Notes under the pieces: model-generated
Database searches by the model: none
Told to the model about the DNA's origin: nothing
Seen by the model: only the letters and a program-made list of their open reading frames with translations
Shown: positions 43,701 to 51,400 of the stretch, piece by piece
Layout of the letters: every line of letters begins with the position of its first letter
Position numbering within the stretch: the first letter of the stretch is position 1
Program-made: the position numbers and the translations under genes
NCBI GenBank assembly: GCA_905221605.1
Contig: CAJNDS010002165.1
Coordinates: forward strand, 207,001-271,000
Direction: 5' to 3'
Length of the DNA: 64,000 nt
DNA from: Symbiodinium natans
Taxonomy: Eukaryota; Sar; Dinophyceae; Suessiales; Symbiodiniaceae

Positions 43701-44073
43701 CCCCAAAACCCTAAACCCCAAAACCCCAAACACTAAACCCCAAACCCACCTCCCTAAACCCCAAAGCCTAAAGTACCCTAAACCGAAAACCCCAAACCCC
43801 AAACCGAAAACCCCAAACCCCAAAACACCAAAATGACAAAACCCCAACCCAAAACCCAACACCCCACGCCCATAACCCCAAGCCCCGAAACCCGAAACCC
43901 CGAAACCCCAAACGCTAAACCCCCAAACCCCAAACCCCAAACCCCAAACCCCAAACCCTAAACCCTAAACCCTAAACCCTAAACCCTAAACCCCAGACCC
44001 AAAATCGTCTCAAAGGGGCGTCCGAAGCGGGCTCGGCCGGGCCGTTGATGGAAGGAACCGGCTCTGGGTTCTC
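25347..44073 (-). CDS. Gene M3: large multi-exon gene, acidic repeats then basic tail
   Basis: Minus-strand exons, 5' to 3': 45340-45399 and 44023-44073 (both phase 0, tentative), eight copies of a 69-nt exon (listed separately), 37414-37455, 36614-36715, 35628-35684, 34608-34659, 33896-33998, 33138-33170, 32829-32908, 31906-31976, 31423-31516, 30877-30934, 30007-30046, then 29641, 28781, 27925-27979, 26812-26849, 26504 and 25347 (ends uncertain for those given as a single start). From the 69-nt exons to 33896 every join keeps frame, and 32829-31906-31423 joins too. Readings: DVDEVAEASEQVSQ; a run of 11 Ser then ESGSEDR; EPQAAPKRRTRRERPAAGK; AKSKASPKAKKKPAAAR; (PK)n; EPEPAAEVKAEPEDSELDVF; FRIYYARYLKDEDQAWNCGW. 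Lys/Arg-rich parts suggest a nuclear or nucleic-acid-binding protein; family unknown. Joins in 33.1-32.9 and 31.4-25 kb are unresolved and could be more than one gene. Confidence 0.45.
25974..26081. repeat. Dispersed family F, copy
   Basis: About 108 bp built as CCAGTAACCATATTGTAACA, GGGCACCCTTTTCTGGGTTGG, a centre with TTATAAGGGAGACC, and an A-rich mirror ending GGGTACCACTGGGCTAC. The same plan recurs at 28,083-28,208, 45,663-45,772, 55,333-55,436, 57,255-57,361 and, more weakly, 32,394-32,485 and 6,565-6,650. The halves pair imperfectly, so it is a decayed hairpin family. Confidence 0.7.
26504..26505 (-). other. Acceptor of exon a3 (AT-hook-like segment, copy A)
   Basis: After CGCAG|GCT the minus strand reads ARKAPGAPKRKTGRPSGSS to about 26,445. 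The homologous segment after GCAG|GAT at 29,641 reads DLKAPAVPKRRGRPSN. Between the copies a 3-nt gap keeps the frame, and PKR-x-GRPS is conserved. PKRRGRPS resembles an AT-hook (GRP core with basic flanks). The donors are unclear. Confidence 0.4.
26519..26608 (+). repeat. TTTAGGG array
   Basis: About 13 near-perfect TTTAGGG units between exon candidates a3 (26,445-26,504) and a2 (26,812-26,849), so it is intronic if M3 is right. Copy B has its array at 29,697-29,795 in the matching place. Confidence 0.95.
26812..26849 (-). CDS. M3 exon a2 (duplicated)
   Basis: After TTCAG|GG the minus strand reads PAAVAAGAEEKW in phase 1. The homologous exon b2 at 30007-30046 reads PAADLATGAEEQ, with a 3-nt length difference that preserves the frame. 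It joins in phase to a1 (27925-27979). Frame-preserving divergence between copies supports coding. Confidence 0.5.
27785..27925. repeat. Element present in copy A only
   Basis: About 135 bp (GGGCCTAAATAATTA..., AATTACAAAGGAACCAGAAG, ...AATTATTCCGACCCC) lie between ACTACTGTAC and the exon a1 flank. The equivalent place in copy B (about 30,865) lacks it. A related sequence occurs at 49,840-49,940. It is therefore a later insertion or a loss from copy B. Confidence 0.65.
27925..27979 (-). CDS. M3 exon a1 (duplicated)
   Basis: After GAAAG|GTG the minus strand reads VALPEDAPQPTLKGCSAS and ends at a GC donor (G|GCTAC). The homologous exon b1 (30877-30934) reads DVALPEEEPKPKSERCSAS with the same donor type. 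The two align without indels over 45 nt in the shared core. Confidence 0.55.
28083..28208. repeat. Dispersed family F, copy
   Basis: The element runs from TTGCCCAGTAACCTGGG to GGTTACTACTGGGCATCC, with a centre GGTTGATAAGGGAACC. It lies between the two segmental duplicates. Confidence 0.65.
28454..28535 (+). repeat. TTTAGGG array within a diverged element
   Basis: About eleven TTTAGGG units split a segment whose right side (AAGGGTCCCTTCCATGGG, 28,556-28,573) resembles one at 14,892-14,912 (AAGGGTCCCTTCTAGGGG). Confidence 0.8.
29697..29795 (+). repeat. TTTAGGG array
   Basis: About 14 units, intronic between exon candidates b3 and b2 if M3 is right. It is in the same place as the 26,519-26,608 array of copy A. 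Confidence 0.95.
30007..30046 (-). CDS. M3 exon b2 (duplicated)
   Basis: After TTCAG|GG the frame reads PAADLATGAEEQ and then W across a likely GC donor (TG|GCGA). It joins in phase with b1 (30877-30934). See a2 for the paralogous comparison. Confidence 0.5.
30220..30316. mobile_element. Hairpin family A, copy 4
   Basis: A 97-bp palindrome from GGGAGGTTCCCCGTTATACT to AAGAGGGAACATCCC with loop TAGTACCCCCTAC. It directly follows a 128-bp TTTAGGG array (30,091-30,218). It is absent from segmental copy A. Confidence 0.9.
30877..30934 (-). CDS. M3 exon b1 (duplicated)
   Basis: After TCAG|GAC the frame reads DVALPEEEPKPKSERCSAS and ends at a GC donor. Coding is supported by its alignment, without frame loss, to a1. 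Confidence 0.55.
31115..31240 (-). CDS. Coding-like segment, possible exon or relic
   Basis: The minus strand reads RAQAVELEHAGLLKIWPFF then GGAVNQFWYRKVPTSWP to a stop. A canonical-looking donor (AAAG|GTTCC) interrupts it. It does not join in phase to neighbouring M3 exons. It could be an exon of another transcript or a decayed retroelement fragment. Confidence 0.3.
31423..31516 (-). CDS. M3 exon with W-x-C-G-W-Q motif
   Basis: After GGCAG|GT the frame reads FRIYYARYLKDEDQAWNCGW then QALQLQQRLL, ending at a strong donor (CT|GTAAGG). It joins in phase to 31906-31976. The DEDQAWNCGWQALQ stretch recalls the nucleophile region of papain-fold UFM1-protease-like (C78) enzymes (G-W-G-C-G-Y-R-x-L-Q), but this is a weak, motif-level resemblance. 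A degenerate 9-10-bp CCCAAGTG repeat fills part of the intron to the right (31,590-31,710). Confidence 0.5.
31906..31976 (-). CDS. M3 exon, Arg/Lys-rich
   Basis: After CTGAG|G the frame reads RRRRQKGVKNTTALSEKEKD then GSQ, ending at a GT donor (CAGA|GTTTCAG). It joins in phase on both sides (32829-32908 upstream, 31423-31516 downstream). The segment looks like a nuclear localisation stretch. Confidence 0.5.
32013..32134. repeat. Hairpin family B, copy 1
   Basis: The ends TACTTGCAGGTTCATGGTAC and GTACCATGAACCTCTA are inverted repeats; inner arms pair around AACCAAGTATAACTG and CAGCTATAATAGGTT. About 122 bp. It lies in the M3 intron between 31,976 and 32,829. Confidence 0.85.
32705..32812 (+). 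repeat. CCCTAAA array
   Basis: About 15 perfect CCCTAAA units ending close to the 3' border of M3 exon 32829-32908. Further left (32,540-32,700) the repeats decay to CCCGAAA and CCCCAAA. Confidence 0.95.
32829..32908 (-). CDS. M3 exon, acidic
   Basis: After CCCAG|GAG the frame reads EPEPAAEVKAEPEDSELDVF then DLQKLP, ending at a GT donor (CG|GTTTTC). 80 nt, strongly GC3-biased, and joined in phase to 31906-31976. It is one of the clearest isolated exons in the window. Confidence 0.6.
33104..33352. repeat. Microsatellite, small exon and poly-G tracts
   Basis: A GT run lies at 33,108-33,122. Exon candidate 33138-33170 (minus; VLEMTPLHPKQ, donor CAG|GTAAGG) follows, then CCCTAAA (33,177-33,218), a G tract (33,242-33,257), TTTAGGG (33,294-33,322) and a long G tract (33,328-33,351). 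Confidence 0.6.
33723..33870 (+). repeat. AT-rich microsatellites and A tract
   Basis: AAATAAAC-like and AATG runs, a TA run (33,798-33,819), a C tract and an A tract, ending just downstream of M3 exon 33896-33998. Confidence 0.85.
34316..34560 (+). repeat. CCCTATAAA / CCCTAAAAA variant array
   Basis: About 25 units of nine-base variants (CCCTATAAA, CCCTAAAAA, CCCCATAAA) grade into normal CCCTAAA at 34,548. A homogeneous variant block of this kind implies local tandem amplification. Confidence 0.95.
34670..34745 (+). repeat. TTTAGGG array next to M3 exon
   Basis: About ten TTTAGGG units begin 11 bp from the acceptor side of exon 34608-34659. Confidence 0.95.
35750..36560. repeat. M3 intron with TTTTAGGC variant array
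   Basis: TTTAGGG/TTTAGGA patches are followed by eight or more copies of GGCTTTTA (about 35,812-35,870), then unique sequence and small CCCTAAA arrays (36,290-36,320, 36,541-36,597). No exon is recognised between 35,684 and 36,614. Confidence 0.8.
36728..36825 (+). repeat. TTTAGGG array
   Basis: About 14 units begin 13 bp from the acceptor side of M3 exon 36614-36715. Confidence 0.95.
36998..37140. repeat. Hairpin family D, copy 2, with TTTAGGG insert
   Basis: Perfect 18-bp ends AGACCCCTGGGAGGATCC and its reverse complement. Compared with 13,033-13,180, a run of degenerate TTTAGGG units (37,037-37,066) interrupts the left part, while the site that carries repeats in the other copy is intact here. 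Confidence 0.9.
37744..42884 (-). CDS. M3: tandemly amplified 69-nt exon, eight copies
   Basis: Minus-strand copies: 42822-42884 (5' copy, start altered), 42589-42657, 38961-39029, 38728-38796, 38509-38577, 38261-38329, 38027-38095, 37744-37809 (66 nt). Each starts after AAG|GAC, reads like DQEEAGREMPETGDTQMEEA then AEK, and ends at a GA donor, AAG|GACT. The exons begin and end in phase 0, so any number can be added without breaking the frame, and the one length change (3 nt) is in-frame. Exon plus intron repeats every 219-248 bp. The two copies right of the 3.4-kb insert differ from 38,728-39,029 at about seven of 445 bp, so duplication is recent. The product would carry a tandem acidic 23-residue repeat; its role is unknown. 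Identical AAGGAC at both intron ends leaves the exact cut ambiguous. Confidence 0.6.
39039..42441. mobile_element. 3.4-kb transposon-like insert with terminal inverted repeats
   Basis: The insert interrupts the tandem exon array. CTTATT occurs immediately on both sides (39,033-39,038 and 42,442-42,447), and the empty site is preserved in the neighbouring repeat unit (CTTATTGTACGG at 38,581). The ends are imperfect inverted repeats: CAGGAAGGTTCTGG on the left and, read inward from the right, CAGTAAAGTTCCGG (11 of 14 match). Just inside each end lies an AACCG-rich stretch in direct orientation (39,050-39,190; 42,316-42,432). The interior has about 350 bp of unique sequence (39,190-39,540) and a mosaic of 31-bp repeats. 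No transposase frame is seen, so it is non-autonomous. The 6-bp duplication does not fix the superfamily; CAG ends recall hAT elements, which usually make 8-bp duplications. Confidence 0.75.
39560..42235. repeat. 31-bp repeat array in alternating orientation
   Basis: The unit is GGTTTCCAGGTTTGGACC followed by CCCCAAAACGTGCA. Forward runs: 39,560-40,020, 40,275-40,510, 40,797-40,890, 41,045-41,305 and 41,635-41,915. Reverse runs: 40,528-40,795, 41,308-41,630 and 41,920-42,235. A second unit containing CATGCGAACTGAAGG and GGCTCCGTTCACATGGCC fills 40,045-40,275 and 40,925-41,045. Long open frames across the array (up to 432 codons) exist in several frames on both strands and follow the repeat, so no gene is called. 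Confidence 0.95.
43041..43131. mobile_element. Hairpin family A, copy 5
   Basis: Arms GGGATGTTCCCCCCCCTCAT and AAGGGGGAACATCC enclose a family A core (ACTAAGGACTGTTAGTATAA). ATGTACAA flanks it at 43,030-43,037 and 43,134-43,141, one or two bases from the arms, compatible with an 8-bp target duplication. Confidence 0.85.
43180..43246 (+). repeat. CCCTAAA array abutting hairpin B
   Basis: Nine to ten CCCTAAA units end directly at the TACTTG terminus of the next element. Confidence 0.95.
43247..43393. repeat. Hairpin family B, copy 2
   Basis: 147 bp from TACTTGAAGGTTCATGGTAC to CCTTGAACCTCCAAGTA, with nearly full-length pairing through GATAGCTGTACTTATA and its complement. It is the most complete B copy. 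Confidence 0.9.
43394..43530. repeat. Hairpin family C, copy 2, with TTTAGGG insert
   Basis: It starts CATGGGTGGCTGTCAA and ends TTGACAACCACCCATG, directly abutting the B element. Compared with the copy at 1018-1131, roughly 43,422-43,450 is an added run of TTTAGGG units next to CTTTTGGGGTACCCTAAAT. Confidence 0.85.
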
Positions 44074-44370
44074 CTAGTTTTTGGGTTCAGGGATGGTAGG
44101 GTTTAGGGTTTAGGGTTTAGGGTTTAGGGTTTAGGGTTTAGGGTTTAGGGTTTAGGGTTTAGGGTTTAGGGTTTAGGGTTTAGGGTTTAGGGTTTAGGGT
44201 TTAGGGTTTAGGGTTTAGGGGTGAGGGTTTAGGGTTTAGGGTTTAGGGTTTAGGGTTTAGGGTTTAGGGTTTAGGGTTTAGGGTTTAGGGTTTAGGGTTT
44301 AGGGTCTAGGGTCTAGGGTCTAGGGTTTAGGGTCTAGGGTTAAGGGTTTAGGGTTAAGGGGGTAGGTTTA
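43540..44370. repeat. CCCCAAA-rich stretch and longest TTTAGGG array
   Basis: A degenerate CCCCAAA/CCCTAAA stretch (43,560-43,990) translates to repetitive frames on both strands and is not coding. Exon candidate 44023-44073 follows. TTTAGGG then runs almost unbroken from 44,098 to about 44,370, the longest array in the window. Confidence 0.9.
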
Positions 44371-44374
44371 GGGT

Positions 44375-45330
44375 TTAGGGTTTGGGGCCGAGAGTTCAGG
44401 GATTGTGGGGGAGGGCTCAGGAAATGGTACAGGGTTCAGGGATTCGGGTTTAGGGTTTAGGGTTTAGGGTTTAGGGTTCAGGGGTTCAGTTCGTAATTTG
44501 TTGGACGGCTCTGCCTATGCTCGGGGGTTGGGGGTTTATATGGGCTTGGGCAGGAGTGCCTGAGGGCTGGAAGCATTGCAAGGTGTATGGGGTTCAGGGT
44601 TGAAAGCCCCAGCCCGAACCCTGAGCCCAAAACCTTCAGTCGAACCCTACACCCTAAACCCTAAACCCTAAACCCTAAACCCTAAACCCTAAACCCTAAA
44701 CCCTAAACCCTAAACCCTAAACCCCTAAACCCTGACCCTGCGAAAGTCCGGAAGCGTGACCTTTAGTGCAACCTTGCCCGACACGTCCAAGCTCGAAAGC
44801 CATGCATGGACATCGGCTCTCGAAATGCTGGGAGCAAGGCCCAGAGAGGAGTTCTTTTGTTAGGGTTTAGGGTTTAGGGTTTAGGGTTTAGGGTTTAGGG
44901 TTTAGGGTTAGGGTTTAGGGTTTAGGGTTTAATTAGGGTTTAGGGCTTGGCTCAACACAAGAAGACCCCTGGTGTAGAAGCTCCATTTGGGCCTGAATAA
45001 GACATGGGAACATGAAGTCGCACAAACCCTCCCCCCACTCCCTCGCCTACTGAAGCCCCAAAGCCCTACAAAGCCCTGGGAGATGTGGGGTTTAGGGCTT
45101 GAGGGCTTCCCGGGACACCCGAAGTATGAAAAGAAAACAGAATCCTACACGCTAATGAATCCCTAAACCCTACAAAGCCCTAGGAGATGTGGGTTGGGGG
45201 TTTCGGGCTTTAAGGCTTCCCTGGACACTCAAGGTGTGTAAAAATAAAACCAAAAAACATTAAAAAATGGTCATCACTCTACATATTTTCGGGGGTTTAG
45301 GGTTTAGGGTTTAGGGTTTCTACACCAGCC
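44375..45330. repeat. Arrays with one unresolved coding-like spacer
   Basis: CCCTAAA at 44,645-44,730 and TTTAGGG at 44,860-44,948. Between them the minus strand reads RADVHAWLSSLDVSGKVALK then VTLPDFR (44,747-44,830). It looks like protein but has no AG|G site at its apparent start, so it is not called. Two repeats near 45,060-45,110 and 45,170-45,225 (CCCTACAAAGCCC..GGAGATGTGGG) form a direct duplication. Confidence 0.6.
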
Positions 45331-45339
45331 CCTTGTCTC

Positions 45340-45399
45340 CTTCGCCGGCGCGTTTTCGCCAGTCTCCGGAAGCTCCGGCTCCAGGTGCTCCTCCTCCTC
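45340..45399 (-). CDS. Candidate exon, acidic, phase 0
   Basis: After CGGAG|GAG the minus strand reads EEEEHLEPELPETGENAPAK (60 nt) and ends at a GA donor (AAG|GAGACA). Its phase and composition (LPETGE) match the 69-nt exons downstream (MPETGD), so it may be an upstream exon of M3. Confidence 0.45.
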
Positions 45400-45441
45400 C
45401 TCCGATCGGCTCCCAAAACCCTTCCAAGACCCCCAAGAGTT

Positions 45442-46260
45442 GGGGTTTAGGGTTTAGGGTTTAGGGTTTAGGGTTTAGGGTTTAGGGTTTAGGGTTTAGG
45501 GTTTAGGGTTTAGGGTTTGGGGTTTGGGGTTTGGGGTTTGGGGTTTGGGGTTTGGGGCTTAGGGTTTAGGGTTTAGGGTTTAGGGTTTAGGGTTTAGGGT
45601 TTGGGGTTTGGGGTTTGGGGCTTAGGGTTTAGGGTTTAGGGTTGAGGGTTTAGGGTTTAGGGTGACCGAAGAGTGACCTCGGAATAAAAAGGAGTGCCCT
45701 TTTTGGTTTAAAAGGGGCGCATAAGGGAACCCAAACCCCAAATAGAGTGAACAAGGGCCTACTCTGGGTCCTAGATTCCAACCCCATTGCTAGCCCGGTA
45801 CGCTTGGGTTTAGGTTTTAGGAAGCAAAAGGCAGGGGTTTTAGCTTTGGGTTCGTGTTCAGAGTGTAGGGTGGGGGAGACATCTAGACGGCCCTTTGGGT
45901 TTCGGATGTCGGGTTGAAAGGAGTGTGGAGGGGCGGGACCCTAAACCCTAAACCCTACACCCTAAACCCTAAACCCTAAACCCTAAACCCTAAACCCTAA
46001 ACCCTAAACCCCAGACCCTAAACCCTAAACCCTAAACCTACACCCTAAACCCTAAACCCTTATTTGGTTCAACACGAGCCAGGCCGACACTGCTTGACAG
46101 CTGTGGACAGCCCTAATCTAGGAAACCCTAAACCCTAAAACCCTAAAACCCTAAAACCCTAAAACCCTAAAACCCTAACACCCCAAAACCCTAAAACCCT
46201 AAAACCCTAAACCCCTAAACCCTAAACCCTAAACCCAAAGCCCCCAAAGCCCTGAAGAAT
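45442..46260. repeat. Arrays including TTTGGGG and CCCTAAAA variants
   Basis: TTTAGGG (45,442-45,515), a pure GGGGTTT variant run (45,515-45,555 and 45,600-45,620), dispersed family F (45,663-45,772), CCCTAAA (45,940-46,065) and an 8-mer CCCTAAAA run (46,128-46,225). No exon is recognised. Confidence 0.9.
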
Positions 46261-46975
46261 ACTCCTGCGTATGATGCTGTTGGGATGTGATGCAGGTTCA
46301 TGGTACGAGCCACAGGAGGCTCGACGCGAATACAAACACTATACTAAAAGCGGCAAAAACGACCTAAACCCTAAACCCTGTCATCATCATCATCACCACT
46401 AGATTCCGCGTAGGTTAACGCATCATGCTTTGAAGCTCGCAGCGGAGGCACAGGTAAGACTTCTGACAAATCTCAGGGTTGTACCCTTAAGGTTGTACTC
46501 CTGGGTGTTGGGGAACCAGTTCAAAGATCCTTAAGGTTTAGGGTTTAGGGTTTAGGGTTTAGGGTTTAGGGTTCAGGGTTTAGGGTTTATAGAGCATGTG
46601 AGGAGAATATTAAGGTGAACCTTTACCGGTACAACCCCAGGGGGTACGAGTCTGAACCCCTTGAAAAAGAAAGGCGCAGGCATGACGGCATCTCCTGGAG
46701 CCCGAGCTAACGCCCTGAACCCCAAAAGCTGTAAGGGTTTAGGGTTTAGGGTTTGGGGTTTAGGGTTTAGGGTTTAGGGTTTGAGGTTTAGGGTTTGGGG
46801 TTTAGGGTTTGGGGTTTAGGGGTTAGGGTGCCACAAAACCCAAACATCCCAAACCCTAAGCCCCTGAAGCCTTACAAAGCTCCCCCACCCCCCACCCCCC
46901 CAAAAAAAAATACTAAAGCGGAACAGCCCCAAAGCCCTTAAGCCCTGAAGGCCACAGAGCCCCCAAAGCCCTGCT
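46261..46975. other. Spacer with a partial palindrome split by TTTAGGG
   Basis: GGGTTGTACCCTTAAGG (46,478-46,494) and GGTACAACCCC (46,628-46,638) are a weak inverted pair, separated by a TTTAGGG array (46,534-46,590). TTTAGGG/TTTGGGG mixtures follow to 46,825. One weak exon candidate lies at 46,980-47,022 (minus; GWVASRRLRLRQRKS). Confidence 0.5.
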
Positions 46976-47296
46976 CTACTCTTCCGTTGCCTTAGCCGTA
47001 GCCGCCGGCTCGCCACCCAGCCCTGGGAGCAGTCCACCCAGGCCAGGGGTTAGCTTTCGTTTACTCTTTGCCTTAAGAGCCCATCAGAAAAATGAGAATA
47101 TCCTTCCTTAATAACGGCAATGTCGGGACTATTTTCTTGTGTGTGTGTGTGTGTTTTTTTTGGGGGGGGGTTCTAAAGCAGAACAGTAGTTAAGGTCCCT
47201 GACAGCAACCCAGAAATCCTGACGTTGCAGGTATACTTACAACACATGCTTACAGTATGTACGACTTCTATGAACATATTGATATGACATAAACCT

Positions 47297-47392
47297 TTCT
47301 AAACCCTAAACCCTAAACCCTACACCCTACACCTTACACCCTAAACCCTAAACCCTAAACCCTAAACCCTAAACCCTAAACCCTAAAAAGGC
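47297..47392 (+). repeat. CCCTAAA array next to M2
   Basis: About 13 CCCTAAA-like units (a few CCCTACA) end directly at the donor side of M2 exon 47393-47445. Confidence 0.95.
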
Positions 47393-48411
47393 CGCTGATA
47401 CAATTCTTGTGCCTGGAGCCTGCCGCAATGCAGCTCCTTCACAGCCTTTACGGGCTCCGTGTACCGTAATAAGCATCCCGCAAACGCTGAAACTCCCAAG
47501 CTCTCTAAGCCGTGCTTTCCATGCCGTGAACCCTAAACCCTAAACCCTTAAACCCGAATTAAACCCCGAAATCTGCCCGCCTTGCGTCTCGTGGTCAAGG
47601 GCCTCCTCCCAGGGGGCCTGCCTCTGGATGGTTGGTGGACGCTCTGGACTTAGGTACCTACTAAATAGGGGGGTACTTAGGACTTTAATCTGTAGGTAGA
47701 CAGGGTCCCAGGTAGGGTCTAGATTAGAGCATGTGTATTTGGGGGCAGTGTATGTAGCCCTAAACCCGAAACCCTAATGGCCGCATTGCTTCTCAGCGGG
47801 TGAACCCAAGTCCGCCACCCTAAACCCTAAACCCTAAACCCTAAGCCCTAAACCCTAAACCCTAAACCCTAAACCCTAAACCCTGCGAGATTCCCCCTCC
47901 TTGCTGCCCTGGAGGATAAAGAGGGGAAGCCATGTTTCGGGGTTTGTGTTTAGGGTAGGGGGGGATGAAACCTCTGCTTTTGGGAAACCTCACGCATGCC
48001 TCCCTCTGAAATATGCCCCGAATATGAAGCACAGGTCCCTCCCGGGGTATGTATGAGTATGCCACCTGTAACACCTAAACCCTAAACATTAAGCCCTAGA
48101 TGCGCCCGCGTTCCGACCCCCCCCCCCCAATCCCCCCCCCCACCAAACCCTGCCCGTTAACCCTAAAACACCACGGACCACAGGGGAGGGAGAGAGAAAC
48201 CCTCAACCTAAACCCCAACCCTGAACCCTAAGCCCTAAAACCTAAACCCACCAATGAACCACAGGGCGGAGAAGGGTAGCCCCGAAACCTTAACCGTTTA
48301 ACCCTGCCCGTAAAAACCAGCACGAACCCCACAGGGGGAGAGAGGAAAACCATAAGCCCACCATTACCCCAAAACTTGAACCCTAAACTCTAAACGGGGG
48401 GGGGGGGAGAA

Positions 48412-48454
<43 letters not shown>

Positions 48455-51400
48455 GCGGCCGTGCTGGCTCATGTCAACCATAAACCCCTGAACTCGGCAC
48501 CTTAAGGGCGGAAGTGCCGCCAGGGAGGTGAGGTTTAGGGTTTAATGAAATGTTTAAGGTTGAGGGTGCAGGGTTTAGGGTGTCGGGTCTGTGGGGCCTA
48601 GTAAGTCTGGGAGTTGTGCTATCCTACAACGACCAGTAGGGTTGACGGTGTCGCGTCCTTGTTCAAGCACTTCTTGTCACATACCTTGTGTTTTGCGAGG
48701 CCTGGGATTGTATAAGAGCCCTACGAATCCAAGAAACATACACCTCGAACCAGAAGGATATTTAGGGTCAGAGCAAACTTTATAAAACCCGAAACCCTGG
48801 ACCCCAGCTTTGGGTTTTTGGTTGAGGGTTGAAGCCTGAAAGCTGTGCATCCTGCCAAAAACCCTCACAGTCATCGATTCAATAGACACCCGACATTGAT
48901 CTAGCACCCTGGGTTTAGGGTTTAGGGCTTATACCGCCTCTAAACCCTGAACTCCCAACCCTAACCCAAGACCCTGAGGCCCGTAAAGCAAGAACCCGAA
49001 ACCCTGAACCCTGAACCCTGAACCCTGAACCCTGAACCCTGAACCCTAAACCCTAAACCCTAAACCCTAAACCCTAAACCCAAGGCTCTCCTTCGCCGCC
49101 TCTTCTTCCGCTTGGGTCGGGCGCTGGCCTTGTGAACCATGTTCAGGGGATTAGGGTTAAGGGCTTGGGGTTTAGGGTCTAGGGTTTAGGGTTTAGGGTT
49201 TAGGGTTTAGGGTTTAGGGCTAGGGTTCAGGGTTTAGGGTTTGGGGTTTAGGGTTTGGGGCTTAGGGTTTGGGGTTTAGGGTTTAGTGCTCAAGTGGCAG
49301 GAATGAGGGTTGAGGGCTTTAGGTTTAGGGTTGTTGGCCAGATTTGGGGCTTGGGGTTGAGGGTTTTGGGTTTGGAAGGGTCCCTAACCCTCATCCCTAA
49401 ACCCGCCCTAAACCCCCGTAACCCTAAACCCTGAACCCTAAACCCTAAACCCTAAAACCAAGGTTGCGGAGTTTGTGCCGTCGACAGGGTTGGAAGAACC
49501 TGACTGGGGTGAATTTCGTGACCTAAACCCTAAACCCTAAACCCCAAACCCTAAACCCTAAACCCCAAACCCTAAACCCTAAATCCTACACCCTAAACTA
49601 AGCAAGTGGCTCAGGGCCTTGAAAGGCTCTGGGCGTTGGCATGCGAAGAAAACTTGGGCTCATGGGCTTCCTAGTCTTAGGCATTTGGCAACCCGAAATC
49701 CTCAACACTCTGCGTTTAGGGTTTAGGGTTTAGGGTTTAGGGTTTAGGGTTTAGGGTTTGGGGTTTGGGGTTTAGGGTTTGGGGTTTGGGGTTTAGGGCT
49801 TAGGGTTTCAAACCCTGGACAATCAAACCTAAGAACCCTCTTATAGGGGCCTGAATAGGTAGAATAGGGTTTGGGTGGTTATTGTAGTAGATGCATAGAG
49901 AGACCATAAGGGAATACTGTTCGTATTTATGCCGACCCTATGTTACCCAGATTCTGCCACTTTGCTGGGCTTGTGGGCTCCGCTCGCAGGATGTCTTGGC
50001 TTTGCAAGCCCATCTTAACCTACCTCTGGAGTAGACCCAGAAAAAAAGTATATACTTTTTAGGCATAAGTAGCTATAAATGGGAACCCAAAACTTAAAAC
50101 AAAGTATTATAAAGTATAGTACTCCACAGCCCATCTTAAGGAATCGTGAGACTCACTCACTCCTCCGGCCCGGCCCCAGCTCGGCTTTGCGCTCATCCTG
50201 CGGCCCGGCTCCAGCTCGGCATCTCCTCCTCCCTTGGCGCGCCGACGCCTTGTGCGGGGTCTCAGAACTGCAGTTTCGGCAGACGGAGAGGTGATGGCAC
50301 CTGCTGCAGATGCCTGAAACCCTAAACCCTAAACCCTAAACCCTACACCCCCTACACCCTAAACCCCTAAACCCTAAAACCTGCCCCCCGAATCCTGATC
50401 TCACGGAGCATGCTTTGAAGCGCCAGCAGATGTGTTGAATCAAGAGTACGATGAGCTGATCATCCTGAACAGCAGCGTCTTCTGGGACAAATGCTTCGCC
50501 CGGAGGTTCTGTCATTCATGGTGTTGAAGGCCCAAATCCCTAAGCCCCTAAACCCTAAACCCTAAACCCTAAACCCTAAACCCTAAACCCAACCCTAAAC
50601 CCTAAACCCTAAACCCTAAACCCTAAAGGCCATGAACTTCCTACTTCCTACTTCCTGTGGGGCACCGGCGTCCCACTCCCCGAACCCTAATGAAACTCCA
50701 AACTCAAGACCCGCAACTTGACCAAAAACCCTAAACCCTAAACCCTAAACCCTAAACCCTAAACCCTAAACCCTAAACCCTAAACCCTAAACCCTAAACC
50801 CTAAACCCCGCAGACCCTAAACCCCGTAAAAAAGAGACGCCCGAAACTAAGGCCCTGCACACCTAAACAGCCTGAACTTGCCTGGGATCCCAATCCCAAA
50901 ACAACCAAACCCTCAGGATTTGGGGTGCTTAGGGCTCGAACAAACAGAAGAAAAACCCACAATTCTCGAAATCCTAAGTTCCGAAATTCCAAAACCCGAA
51001 ACCTCGAAAACCCAAAGGCCCTGAATATTAACCATAGTCAAGGAATTCTGCGTTCGGATGCGTTTCCATATGTCTGAAGAGCCTCTGAACTTTAAACGAT
51101 TAAGGTTTCGGGATACCTGTAGTTGTAAGTAGGGATAGGGGCTTACCTGAAGTTCATGGGTATGTATACATGGCTATAGTACGTGGCAAGCGCAGAAACT
51201 ACCCATATGCCTTCAAGTAAGGGCTGCGAAAAAAAAAATGACACCCGAAACCCATGCCCAAACCCCTATGGGCGCGCAGAAGGCCCCAAAAACTCTCCCT
51301 GTGCGCTTCACACCCTAAACCCTAAACCCTAAACCCTAAACCCTAAACCCTAGATTCGCACCTGCTCTCCGCCCCAGGTATCTTCTGGCGGGCCGTCGGG

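Noticed and set aside
44747-44850. Minus-strand segment RADVHAWLSSLDVSGK... as an exon
   Set aside because: It looks like protein but lacks an AG|G acceptor at its apparent start and does not fit the phase of neighbouring exons, so it is only mentioned.
50405-50520. Plus-strand exon reading DVLNQEYDELIILNSS...
   Set aside because: Both strands are open and protein-like, the strand disagrees with all neighbours, and the minus frame does not fit the M2 phase. No choice can be justified.
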